From NCBI RefSeq assembly GCF_036373705.1, contig NC_089851.1, forward strand, positions 5,735,920 through 5,799,919: 64,000 nt of DNA, given 5' to 3'. Numbering within the stretch: position 1 is the first letter of the stretch; the number at the start of each line of letters is the position of its first letter. The position numbers and the translations under genes were made by a program. The notes beneath the pieces were generated by a model, which ran no database searches, was not told the DNA's origin, and saw only the letters and a program-made list of their open reading frames with translations. The stretch is from Amia ocellicauda. Its lineage: Eukaryota > Chordata > Actinopteri > Amiiformes > Amiidae. Of the stretch, positions 36,664-50,000 are shown piece after piece.

Positions 36664-38016
36664 ATTTGCACATATAGCAATACAACTTCACCTAACCCTG
36701 GCTGTACAGAACTAATAAATACCCTACAATACAAATGATCAAAGCATTATCCTCACTGTCAGTTGTAAGATTATACAGTCCCCGCGTTGTTTGAACGTTA
36801 TGAATTCAAACTAAACATTGCAGCATTTAACACTGCAAAACGGTGCATCTCAGCTCATTTTTTCTTTACTATAGACTGTATATAAAACAAAAATATATAC
36901 AGCATCTAGAAAAAGGTCATTAAAAGGCAAAGTGCTCCTACAAATCACGTCTTGATGATGAACTCCTTTTAGCTAGCACCAACATGTTTTACTTTTGGCT
37001 AACATTATGTTACGTGCTCTCTCGGGTGAATCGCCCTTTTCATGGGCTACATGCAATGATTGCATTCATTACTAATTTAATTTAGCATTAAATGTTGGTG
37101 TGTTTGGTAGAACTTCAAATGGAGAAGCACATGTGACTTTATCTTTTGATACAGCGCAGCTCCAGATTGACGGACGTGACGTGAGGGAACCCCACTGTGC
37201 CGTAGCTACGTTTTTGGGAATTTACACTTATAGATTTTCTCTACAGTTGTTTTTTGTTTCAGTTGTTTCAGCAGCTTATGAATATAATGACAAACGTTTT
37301 CTCACAGTTAGGCCTTTAATTTTAGGAACTGAAGTTAGGGGGGCAGCCTGTAGAACCTGCTTAATTGTTACGTCATACAGCACACTGCCTAAACGCATCA
37401 GGCGCGCTGGCCGTCAGAACAGCCTAGACTAGCGCTGGTAAGACTTCATGTGATGCATTTCAGTTGCGTTTGTGTATTAATATCGTATATCATTAGATAC
37501 ATTTGCTAGGACATTGTGTTGGCCATTCGCCGTTTACAAAGTATTAGTAACTCCGCTGTAACTGATGATACTATTGCAATATCCTACTTACGACGAATGC
37601 AGCTTACCAAGCCTACACGAGTTAGTTTTCTATTGGAAATGTTGATTTGGAAATAAATTGAATTAAATTGCAAACCCTTTTCTAATGCAGATAGGGTATA
37701 ACCATAGTATATGCATTTGAAAACAAAATGCGAATTGGTCATCTTGTGCAAGTGTATTTTTATTAGGTTTTACACTCCAATTCCATATATAAAATAGATG
37801 TGCATAAGAAACGTGCACATATTTTAATATTTTAACACATTTGTTAAAACGTTTGATTAGCTAGTCATGTTGTTAATGAGTACATCACCCTAATTTTCAA
37901 GGGATCTCTCAATGATTAAACAAATTAGTCAGCTGGTTAAATATGTAACGGGAATAGTCATCTTTATCAGTTTGTTTTTGCTTTGCTTAACGGTCCTTTT
38001 CTGTTGTATTGTGCAG

Positions 38017-41000
38017 AAGACTGAAAAGAAGAGGGTGAAACCAGGTAAAATGTTTCCTTGTGCCCAGTCGTGCCAACCCTGTATTGCAGCGTTGCATTGT
38101 GTTCTGTACATATGGATACACAGGATTAACACAGTTCAGTTACTTTCTTAGTGAGATAGGTATAGTTTTATTTCGACTGTTTTGCACTTTGTAAATGATA
38201 CAAATGTAGAAAGTTACTCACCTCACTTGTTCATAAAATCCGATCGTGTTTTTGAGCTGACTTTGTTAGACATCCCAGACTGCTGTTAAGTACGGTTTAA
38301 AGAAGAAAAAAGGCATTTCTGTGCTGAAGAAAAGGCTACTGGCGACCTATTGCTACGGATGCCTCACAGTCTGAGTGCGTCATCGCAGTGTCTTTTTTAA
38401 TTTTTAATGCAACACACAATTTTAAATAAGTGTGTATGTAATCAAGCAATATTAATGTTGGCGCATGTGCAGTTGCTCCAATTAAATACTCGCTGTGTCA
38501 GCTCAAATCACGAACGTTTCCGAAGTCATCCGAGACCCTGATGCGCGCAAGTGAGTGAAGTGACATGATATGGTGATTAGACTAATGCATCCTTCCTGGG
38601 TTGGTTATAGAAGTGAACCGAGTTTAACAGGGTACAACTTGGAAGAATAACTGGGTAATAAATGAGAACAAGATTTGACTGAGCACTCTGAATGGTCAGC
38701 AGATCAGTCTGTAGGAGATATCCTTCAAGTTAGCTTGACCTATTCTGTAAGATAACTTTGGAATAAAGAGCACAACATAACATAGCCTTTGGTCAAATAA
38801 CACCCACATCTCTGAAGTGCTAATGCAGTCATTACACCCAAATAAGCATGTATTTTGTTGTGCAGGAAATAGTGTTAGGAGTCAGTTTTCATGCATGTAA
38901 ACTGTGGAAGGACAATTACAAGTATGCTACTTCAATCACTCAGTCATTTGATGTGAGTGTAGGTATATATCTGACCTTAGTGCGTCCATGGCGAGTACCT
39001 TCGCTGTGTCTTTTGATGGTATTTCTGTCTTCTGACAGCCTTGATGTGCGTCTCCCTTCCAGACAACACTTCCGCTTCCTGCGACGAGGTCGAGGACGAA
39101 GATGAGGACGATGACTCCACTCTTGTTCAAAGTCGGCTAGCCTGCCTCGAGGACTGTCTTCGCCTTACGCTGCCATTCATTCAGCAGTACCTGGCCGGCC
39201 ATCCTCAGGTGGGAAAGAATATGCAAAGACTGGACCTAAACACCCACAATCTAAAGTACAGCCTCCACCAAACTTACCCCCTCACACACTTTTTGATGTG
39301 TTCATATAATTTTATTTATATTGTATAAAATATACACTTGCATATATAATTTCACATGACAGTTTTAAAGAACATGGTTCACTTGAAGATACTGGCCTGC
39401 ATGTTTTTTTTGTTTTTTTTTAACTTTCCTTGCTCTTTGCATAGGTGCATAATGAAGATCGCCTTGTGATACTCAAGGCAGCGGAGACAGTGTCGAGAAA
39501 CGAGCCACTCTCTGACATAGAGAGATTGATGACATCAGTCATTTCTGTGGGCCTCTCTGAGGTGACATTCTCCATCCCGAACTTGAGGGACTTGAGGAAT
39601 GAGGTATGTCATCGTGATGGCCACACATGCCTACAGAAGAGCAATTGTTTCTGTTAAGACATGAAACTGCAGCCACCGCTGTACAGTCCTGGGTAAATTA
39701 ATATTTGAGCATCATCTGTTTGGTTTGGTTTGATTTTCTCCCAAGGGAATTCCTGTATCTTTCTGCTTCCATTTAACAATTGCCTTAACCGTAACATATA
39801 GACCTAAACTCCACATGGCGTTCCTCCAATTTAAAAAATAAATAAATTTGAGACCCACACTACTGTGTCATGATGGCGTTTCCTCATCAGAAAGTGAAGT
39901 CCTAAAGCCGTCAAGTGGCATATTATCTTGATACTGTTGACTATAGCGTCCTGAGGCAGGGAGCCTCTAGATCAGACCTTCAAGTTAAGTGCAAAGGATG
40001 CAGACATAAACAAGACATCCCCACCATCTTGGATAACCAGATGCATTGTCTCCTGCAGACTGATGTGCACAGGAGAATGGCGCTGTGCTACGGCTTCATC
40101 ACCGCCCTGATCACGAAAGCGGTAGTGGAACCCGAAGAACTCCTGGAGTGTGACATCCTGCCCAAACTGACTCCCTTCTTCAGCTCCAAGGTATGCAAAA
40201 TTATATCTTAAACAGTACGATTGTTCATGACAACCTTCAGAGACTGAGATGCTGTGCTCTTCGTCCGTCAGGATCCCGCAGTCAGGGAGAGTGCGTGCGT
40301 CAGTCTGAGCATCATGGCAGAGGCAGTCAGGGATGCTGGACTGACCTTCCCTTTGAAAGAGGAGCTGCTGGGTGAACTGATGGTCAGTGGGGTTTTTCCC
40401 TTGTGTACTGGGCACGATTGATCTCCTGTCATTCGTCATCGCCTACGAGTATTGTCACCTGGCACTGCCACCCCCTTAAGATTGTGTAGAGTGTGCAGGC
40501 AGGATGAGACTGGTTTGCGAATCCTTGTTACACCTGAACTTGATCCTACAGGTCTGAAATATAAATGTAGGCCGTTACCCTTTCATATCCATGTCTATAC
40601 AAGTATGTTATGTCATCAGTCAGAAACGCTTTGATGTGACAGTGTCAGAAACCCGTTTTCTTCCACCCCCCTCAGATTCTGATTAAGGATCGGCCCACAC
40701 ACAGGTCCAGGCCGTTCCTCTGCCAGCGGGTGCTGGACACCTGCATCTTGCTGAGGTAAACCTGCCTAGAAACCCACCGTTCACTGCAGCTGTCAATGTC
40801 TCATTTTAGCTGCATTTAGCTGGTTTCATGAGGACAGTGTTTTTGCTGAAATTATAAATTTAAAGCAACATGGATTAGATTTTTATACTCTGCTGGAGTT
40901 CCTATAGCCTGACCAGGGGCGTTACTAGACATAAAGCTCTTCTGGGGCACAGCCCCCCATTACTCATATCGCTTTTTTTTCTTGAAAGCCTGCTGCATGC

Positions 41001-44000
41001 AAGAAGTGTGCAACACAATGCACTATACAAACTTCTCTTGCTTAACACACTATTCCTACACTGCAACAAGTACTGGGAATGGTAAACATGTAGAGATATT
41101 AATCTTTATGAAAATATTTATTTAAGTATCTTCAACATACTGTACATGAACATTCTCAACATGTTTTACGGCATAAAAGGCAGACACTGTATATGCAAAT
41201 AACAAACTGGAGAGAAAACTTTCTTGCACATTTGCATTCTTCTACATTACACAATACAGCTAACTAGCTAGCTAACATAATTGGTGTAAGTTTAAAGTGA
41301 CGTTTGAAACTCATTGTTTACTTGAAACAACAACTTAAAACAAGTCAAACTATAGTCCTTTTAAGCTAGGTAATTAGCACACAGCAGCCATAGTTACTGC
41401 CAACTGTTTATGTAGTGTCCTAAACTAGCGCTAGCGAATTAAATTATTAATTTTATATCCGAAAGAGTGATTCATTGTTATCATACACAATCAAAGACAG
41501 TACTACAGAACACAAAAATGTGTTTATTTTCTCTGCAATTCCATAGACTTGACAGAGGTTTTCCTGAGACTTGATGCTTTTTCATCTGATGTCTGAGACC
41601 TGACTCTGACGGCTGAGGATGTAATTTGTTTATCAAGTCTTACTTCCCTCAAACTCATCTCTCCTTTCTGCTTCCATGTCCCTGCTTCGTCCAAATAATT
41701 TTCTGATATCCATCTACAGGAGCCAATAATGTTTGAGTCCAAATGAGATCATCGGTATTATTTAGAAACTTACTTTAGTTTCGTCATGTTTTCATAGCCT
41801 CCCTCAGTTGTGACTGGCATGCCGACAGGTTAAATTGCGTTGCTTTTACAAACGTTGATTGGGTTACTGCGTTGCATTTAGATCCATTTCTTTTTTCCAG
41901 AATTATCAATCTAAATGAATGCACTGACAAATAAAGTAAATTGTTAAAACTCAAACTTGAGATTTTACTGGGGCACAGCAGATTTATACTGGGGCACGTG
42001 CCCCAGTAAAAGGGGTCTAGCAACAGCCATGAGCCTGACATTCTCTCTCTCCTTTTCCCAGCAAAGTGAAACCCTTCCTCATGGAACAGCAGATGGACCT
42101 GGTGCAGCTGAGTGTCAGGGAAGTCCTCAGTCTTCCCTGGACAACCCCCAATGGGGATTCACTCAAGGTAGGATGTGTGGTGTCTGTAGCCTGCCATTTT
42201 GACAAGTCCTGGACACCTGCAGGACATCCATCCATTTTCGAAACCACTTATCCTGGTGAGGGTTGCGGGGAATGTGGAGCCGATCCCCGCAGGCATAGGA
42301 CGCAAGGCAACACACACACCTACAGGGCAATTTAGCATACCCAATTAACCTAACCCACATGACTTTGGATGGTGGGAGGAAACCGGAGTGCTCGGAGAAA
42401 CCCACGCAGATAACATGCAGACAGGCACCCCAAGCTGGGACTCGAACCCTGGACCGCTGGAGCTGTGAGGCAGCAACGCTAAGCACTGGCCACCGCAAAT
42501 ACGCATTCATTTGTTGATGTTGTAGTGTTGGTACAGTGAGGGGAAAAAAGTATTTGATCCCCTGCTGATTTTGTACGTTTGCCCACTGACAAAGAAATGA
42601 TCAGTCTATAATTTTAATGGTAGGTGTATTTTAACAGTGAGAGACAGAATAACAGCAAAAAAATCAAGAAAAACGCATTTCAAAAAAGTTATAAATTGAT
42701 TTGCATGTTAATGAGTGAAATAAGTATTTGATCCCCTATCAATTAGCAAGATTTCTGGCTCCCAGGTGTCTTTTATACAGGTAACGAGCTGAGATTAGGA
42801 GCACTCTCTTAAAGGGAGTGCTCCTAATCTCAGCTCGTTACCTGTATAAAAGACACCTGTCCACAGAAGCAATCAATCAATCAGATTCCAAACTCTCCAC
42901 CATGGCCAAGACCAAAGAGCTGTCCAAGGATGTCAGGGACAAGATTGTAGACCTACACAAGGCTGGAATGGGCTACAAGACCATCGCCAAGCAGCTTGGT
43001 GAGAAGGTGACAACAGTTGGTGCGATTATTCGCAAATGGAAGAAACACAAAATAACTGTCAGTCTCCCTCGGTCTGGGGCTCCATGCAAGATCTCACCTA
43101 GTGGAGTTTCAATGATCATGAGAACGGTGAGGAATCAGCCCAGAACTACACGGGAGGATCTTGTTAATGATCTCAAGGCAGCTGGGACCATAGTCACCAA
43201 GAAAACAATTGGTAACACACTACGCCGTGAAGGACTGAAATCCTGCAGCGCCCGCAAGGTCCCCCTGATCAAGAAAGCACATGTACAGGCCCGTCTGAAG
43301 TTTGCCAATGAACATCTGAATGATTCAGAGGAGAACTGGGTGAAAGTGTTGTGGTCAGATGAGACCAAAATCGAGGTCTTTGGCATCAACTCAACTCGCC
43401 GTGTTTGGAGGAGGAGGAATGACCCCAAGAACACCATCCCCACCGTCAAACATGGAGGTGGAAACATTATGCTTTGGGGGTGTTTTTCTGCTAAGGGGAC
43501 AGGACAACTGCACCGCATCAAAGGGACGATGGACAGGGCCATGTACCATCAAATCTTGGGTGAGAACCTCCTTCCCTCAGCCAGGGCATTGAAAATGGGT
43601 CGTGGATGGGTATTCCAGCATGACAATGACCCGAAACACACAGCCAAGGCAACAAAGGAGTGGCTCAAGAAGAAGCACATTAAGGTCCTGGAGTGGCCTA
43701 GCCAGTCTCCAGACCTTAATCCCATAGAAAATCTGTGGAGGGAGCTGAAGGTTCGAGCTGCCAAACGTCAGCCTTGAAACCTTAATGACTTGGAGAGGAT
43801 CTGCAAAGAGGAGTGGGACAAAATCCCTCCTGAGATGTGTGCAAACCTGGTGGCCAACTACAAGAAACATCTGACCTCTGTGATTGCCAACAAGGGTTTT
43901 GCCACCAAGTACTAAGTCGAAGTGGTCAAATACTTATTTCCCTCATTAACATGCAAATCAATTTATAACTTTTTTGAAATGCGTTTTTTCTGGATTTTTT

Positions 44001-47000
44001 TGTTGTTATTCTGTCTCTCACTGTTAAAATACACCTACCATTAAAATTATAGACTGATCATTTCTTTGTCAGTGGGCAAACGTACAAAATCAGCAGGGGA
44101 TCAAATACTTTTTTCCCCTCACTGTATGTTAGTTGATTTGGCAAACCGCAATATCATGTTTTTTGAAAATATATGGCATCTGGACAGTCTTCGGTCCAGG
44201 AGGACGTATTTCATGGAGAGCAACGAAGCAGACGTAAGGTGGTTAAGGATGTGGAAAAATAATGACTTAATTACTTTTCATAGTCATAATTACTGACTTT
44301 TTAATTACCTGCATCAAAGTGTTTCAGAATTATAATACGTTCTGTTTCGAACGCAGAGCGGCAGTTGGGTGTGCTGTGGACAGGAGGAGTCAATCGTTTA
44401 GTCAAGTGCATTGTATCAATTAGCTAGATAGATAGGTCTTATACATTGTGTATTTCGCTGTTGTGACCGGGAAACATTGCCACAAGGATGCTACTGTTCA
44501 GGCATTTTCATTGCAGCTCACATTGTTAAACTGGCAATGTATACAAAATGAAAAATAAAAACATATTTGGTCGGTCAATTACAGCTGTAATTGCAAAATA
44601 TTCCTTTATAAAACAAATAGTCACAACCTTTATAGTTATTTTGAAATTGTGACAATAAACAGTTGTGCTAATGTCAGGTAAACAATAATACAAGAGTCTG
44701 ACACGAGGTGCATGAGAGTTGACAGGTCTGCTGTTATTAAACCATTTCCATACGGCTTCTAATGTATTCTTACATAGATATTTATTTAACAAAGTTGTTG
44801 TGTTAGATAAGTATTTATCAACTGCATCAATTACAACGTATTAATTTATGGGGAACGATTTGCGATAGAGACATGCATTTATCGCTGCGTAGCGGAGACT
44901 CTGGTTTGTTTGCATGGCGTCTTTGCTGGCGAGTGCGGTATTGACCACTGGAAGGACGTTACTGTGTCATCCTTCCTAGAGATGATATATGTTTTACCCA
45001 ACCACAGACCGTGACTCTATGAATATCTAGCCAATCCAATTAAATAATTTTAATGACGTGCAGAGACCCAGAGAAGGGAGTAGCAGTGAAGAGGAAGAGG
45101 AGTATGAAGAGCAATGATGTGTCACCATATAACACCCCCCCTCATGTGTTAGTTTAGTGTTTATACAGATCCCCATTAGCTGCCGTGTTATTGCATACGT
45201 GATTGATTAATTTGAAAACAGTGCTCCCGTACACTGTCTCTACTAGCAAGTGTTGTAATTCAATAAAATGCAGTGTTTTATCAAAGACCTTATAACACTT
45301 GCAAGTAGAAACTGTGGGAGCATGTTTTTCTATCCAGATGCTTTTCCCTCATACACACCTCTCTAGTCTATACAGGTGTGCAATTAGCTATTGTTATGGT
45401 GATTAATTACCTGAATAAATGCCACGTTTTAACATGCTCACCACACATTTACGCACCCTCATGCATTTCTGGTGATGTTTGCCTTTGGCTGGTAAAAATA
45501 CAGAGTGGCTGGTAAGTTGTTTCCTTCTACCAGACAGTGGCTAGTGGCCAAAAAAGAAAATTGTATCCCCTGGTCTGTGTCCCTCTGTTCCTTAAACAGT
45601 GAAGTGCTTACATTAAACGAAATAAAGATGAATCTTGTGAGATTTAAAATGTGTTTATTCCGTTATATTTCTACTTTTGATCACTTTCTTTCTGTCCCCT
45701 CTGTCTCTCTCTCCCTCTCTCCGGCATCACTCCCTCCTCAGCCTCTGTTGGCCTTCTGCCAGTCTCTGATTGAGGTGAAAAGGACATGGGCCATGACGAT
45801 GGTGACCGCGCTCCTGGAAGTCTACAGGTCGGAGGCTGAATCTGACCAGGTGAACCAGGATCCAGGCCTCTATGCACTGGCTTCACTGTTTCCATTGTGA
45901 TTTTCACCAGGTATCTTTGAGGGTGGTGATGCTGTGGCATTAAACTTGGCTTTGCATTGATCTCTGGGTGACTGTTCTTTCCTACAGGGGCCAGGGAGCT
46001 TCCCAGTTGGCCGACTGCTGGCATCCCATATCTCACGATGCTGGGACCCTGAGTCGGCAGTCAGAAGGAAGGCTTTGAGGGCCATTGAAGCCCTTCTGCA
46101 CATATGGCTGCATGGGAAAGGTAGACCGTATTTAGTTTGCACTTGACATTGCAGATCGCACTGTGTATAGTGTGCGTGCGTGTGCAGTGTGTGTGTCTGT
46201 GTGTGTGTGTGTGTCTGACAGTGTACACAGCCTGATCGTTTTGTTAAAAGTATTTTTTTAATTTATTTTTTTAAAGACGCTGAGGTGGAAGACCTGATCG
46301 TTTGTCTCAAACAGAGCCCCTCTGTCTTGGACACCTGCACCGCTCTCACCAAGGTAAAGCCAGCAGTCTGTGCTGAGGGACGTCTGTAACGTGCTCGTAC
46401 TGCTGCCACAACCCGATGCAATATTCTGTACTTTAGTGTTGCTTTCCCTCACCCACACCTGGCACACAGGAGGGGAGGTGTATAACATCACGCGTTGACG
46501 GGGACTTTAAGAGTATCTGCTGTGCGGAAGGCTGAGGGCTGAGCGTGTCTCTGTGTTTCAGATGGCCAGCAAGTGGCTGCCTCTGCAGCAGAAGGAGGGA
46601 CTGATTGAAGGTCTGCTACAGGGACTCCAGGACTCCCAGCCCAAATCTGCCCAGGGATGCTGCGCCCTCCTGTGCAGCCTCTTGCAGGCTCACCCCGATG
46701 AGCTCACTGGATCGGTGAGAGGAATAGGGCTTTGATATTATTGTCTGTTACAGCTCTGAATGTCTCTATAGCGAGTGCCTGGGCTTCTGTACAGCTGGAC
46801 AGGAAGTTCAGCTCAGGCCACAAGTATAGGGATGCAGGCACTAAATATGTATGTGGATGTGTGAGTATGTGCAGGGAAACCGTTTGTGGAGTTTAAACTG
46901 TCCTCTGCTATGTGTGTGTCTCCAGTGTCCTCAGGTGCTCCGTGCGTTTCTGGGCCTGGGGGACGCGGAGGAGAAGATGAGGCAGAGCGCGAAGCAAGGT

Positions 47001-50000
47001 GTCGTCCAGCTGATGTTAACAGCCAGAGACGCAATCCTCGATGCACTCATCAGCTACACGTCATCAGCAGACAGGTGAGGATTTGAGACTAAACTGTCCT
47101 GTGAAGACGAATACAATTCTCTGAGGGGACACGCAATGTCCCGCAGCTTGTAAAATGGTTTTCAAGAAGCAAGCGTCTAATGTTTCTCAGGTCTAATGTT
47201 TTATGAGCCTAAGCTTGATTCTATCATGTGTCGGCCTCTTTCCTATGAAGAGTGAGAGACAGTCAGTCACTTATTGCACATAACAAGTGTTTGACTGTGT
47301 TTTCCAGTACCGTTCAGCAGCAGAAGTGGCACCTAGAGGTGTGGGGGGCCATCCTTGCCAACAGCTTGGATCCCTGGCCACTCAGGAGGATGTTCGTGTT
47401 GGCGAGTACAGGGCATCTCATGGCGGTGAGTGACTAGAAAGCCTGACATGACGAGCGCAGGGCACTGACCTGTCCCTCCAGACTCCGATTGAATCTGCCT
47501 GTCTTTGCTTCTGCCAGGGCCGTGCTGTAGTGGATTTCCTGTCCAAGAACAGCCTGAAGGGGGTGAACATCCACTTTGCGGATCTCCTCGCTGGCCTGCT
47601 GCCCCTCCTGGGTCCTGAGAGTCCAGCTCCAGACACAGGCCTCAGTGTCAGGAGGTAAGAGTGTGTGTGGCGGAGCCAGGGGTGAAGCCCGGACGCCCTG
47701 AGCATTACACCATTCACTTATCTCCGGTGCACAGTCACGTGATATAATTCCTCTCTCTCTCTCCAGCGCCACGGTAGAGGCCCTGAAGGCTGTGCTGTCT
47801 CATGCACAGCTGATTGATGTGCTTCAGCAACTGGATGAGGACGAAGTCTGGGAATTCCTCAGGGAACCAGGTCGGGAGCCTGAGGGCATCTTCATATTGA
47901 CCAGGTAAGACAAAGATGGGCTCGAGCATGAGGCCCAGAGCAGATCCCAAAAACTTCTTTACAGGCATTCATTTTGACATGATTAATAGGGCCAGTAACT
48001 TTTTTAACTGTAATAATCAAACCCCTGGCAGGGAAAGATGGATAAACGGTAATTAGCGAGAGAAAAAGCTTGCAAAATCAATGACACTGTGCTGTTGATC
48101 AACAGGGCACTGCTGAGGTCCGATGCCCCTGGCATGTTTGCTGTGGTAACTCACCTCTATGAGCATTACAGCAGCATGGGAGAGAGCCAGCAGATCTGCG
48201 TGGTGGCCTTCTTCTCCGCTGTGAGTGTCCTCACCCCAGACCTTCATACGAGTCGGGACATTTGGTGCCTGCAGTTCCTCCAGACTCACCCATCTCTCTT
48301 CCCTCCCCTTTCAAAGCTGCTGCTGCACCCACAACTGACTGAACACATCTGGTTACCAGGCATTGTGGAGAGGGTGCTGGGCGTCTGTGATGCGTCCTCA
48401 GAGAGCGTTCGCAGACAGGCCGAGCGCGTGCTGGAAACTCTGCCCAGGACAGAGGTAAAGAGGAGTGACCTGGAGAAAATGAGGGCTGCAGTTTTGGAGT
48501 CTGATGTGGTAGTTGGATGCGTGTGTCAATTGGAGGCTCAGCACGGCCCTCTTCTGTGCTCAGATTCACAGATACGCTACACAGCAACTGGAGCAGCTGA
48601 CCGGAGCCCTTTCCACGCCGAAGGTGAAAGGGAAGCTGCTCATTTGGAAGGCCATCTTCTGTTTGAGGACCACCCTTCAGTCTTGTGAGGATGGAACGGT
48701 CACAAAACTCATCCCCAAGGCTTACCACAAAGCCAAGAAGTGCCTGGAAAGGGTATGTCTTAGAATGAGTCACTGCCCTGTGTTTCATGGTGAAGATGTG
48801 TTTTATTGGATCTGGTCAGTCTCTCACTCGGCCCTTCATATGATGATGGGTGTCAACCAAATTCTTGTCATTAAAAACTATTATACATATACGGTGCTCC
48901 CTTTTGACACTAAAAGTCTGATCAGAGGGGGTGTGTTTAGGGCACCCATGAAACCACTGTCAGGACTCTGATTGGAGCTCCACCTGATCATCTCTAGTTA
49001 TGTAATTTACTCCTAGGCTGTATTACAGAATGATGACCGGTCAGTGCTGACGTGCTGTGTCTGTCGCTGTGCTCGTGTTGCAGGCGGACGCTCAGATCCA
49101 GAGGGCCACGGTGGCTCTGCTGGGAGTGCTGGTCAAGAGGGCTTCTAGGAATGATGCATTGACGAAGCAGTGTCACGGCTCCCTGGCCAGACTGCTGCTC
49201 CACCTCGCTGACAGCAGCCCAGCCGTCTCCCAGGTAAACGCGCCCTCTCGGCCGTCTTCACCTCTAATAGCAACCAAAGTTCGTTGTGATCGTACCCGAA
49301 GGCAAACTGTGGGGACGTCAGCGACTCTGATTTGCACACGTAACCGAGCGCAAAGCCTGGCTGCAGCGCGTGAGGGGTGCCGCGTCCGGTGGAGGAAGGA
49401 ACTGGCTGGCAGCGAGCCGTTAACAAGCCAAACAGATGTGGGAATCTGAAGTGACAGAAAAGGGCCTTCATCTCTGCTGCATAAACCGTGACAAAGGAGT
49501 GGTTTCTGTGTAAATGTTACCATGTGGAAACTGAATATTACTGGGGTAAAGACAACCTGACGGCCTCTGAGCAAAGAAGAAACCACGGCAGTTCTCTTCG
49601 TGTTAGTCAGTGATATCACCTGTGCTGTGTTGTGTGTCCACGTCCCCAGGCTTGCCAGCAGACTCTACAGCAGTGTGCACCGGCTCTGAACTGCGCAGCC
49701 TTCACCGAGCTCATTGAGGAGACCTTCAGACGAGTGCCCTTGGAACTCCCCTCCTTCATCAGGGAGGTGACCGCTGCCCTAGTAAGTCGCTGTCCACGGC
49801 GGATTTCTCTTGGCATTCGGGGTGGGGTTCCGCTTGTTGTGTGTGGGGAAAGTTTTCCAAGCAGTGATGTCTCCTACTTTTTTCCAACCACATGGAGAAC
49901 TGGCTCTTGAGTTGTTCTTGTTCTTGCAGGGAGAGCAGTTCCCTGGTGCCATGGGGGTGTACAGTGAAGGTGCCCTGTGCTACCACAAGAGCCACGACCC

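Larger units (their letters stand above)
34792..38016. other. Spacer between SLC22 copy 1 and the MROH gene, rich in hAT debris
   Basis: Apart from the poly(A) signal, CT tract and hAT relic listed separately, there is a typical hAT-type end (GTTTGAGAACCACTG) at 35689-35703 whose partner was not found. A GC-richer block at about 37380-37437 ends in a donor-like CTG|GTAAGA and may be a leader exon of the MROH gene, or part of a transposon. No other gene was recognised. Confidence 0.4.
42534..44124 (+). mobile_element. Tc1/mariner transposon, nearly intact, IR/DR type
   Basis: A 1591-bp element flanked by TA on both sides (42532-42533 and 44125-44126). Terminal inverted repeats of about 200 bp begin CAGTGAGGGGAAAAAAG and differ at only a handful of positions. 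Each arm carries an outer and an inner direct repeat (AAGTATTTGATCCCCT at 42548-42563 and 42722-42737 on the left), the usual transposase-binding layout. The low divergence between arms suggests recent insertion. It carries the transposase listed next and a long palindrome at 42763-42859. Confidence 0.93.

Noticed and set aside
37100-37432. 110-codon plus-strand frame before the MROH gene
   Set aside because: No recognisable motif, and it lies in transposon-rich sequence. Its last bases may belong to a leader exon, but the frame does not join the first traced MROH exon.
48195-48290. Possible intron (GTGAGT to CTGCAG) within the MROH exon 48106-48454
   Set aside because: It would be only about 50-55 bp long and the frame is open through it, with protein-like sequence. 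It is treated as exonic.
48231-48788. 185-codon minus-strand frame
   Set aside because: It overlaps two MROH exons and reflects their GC-rich codon use.
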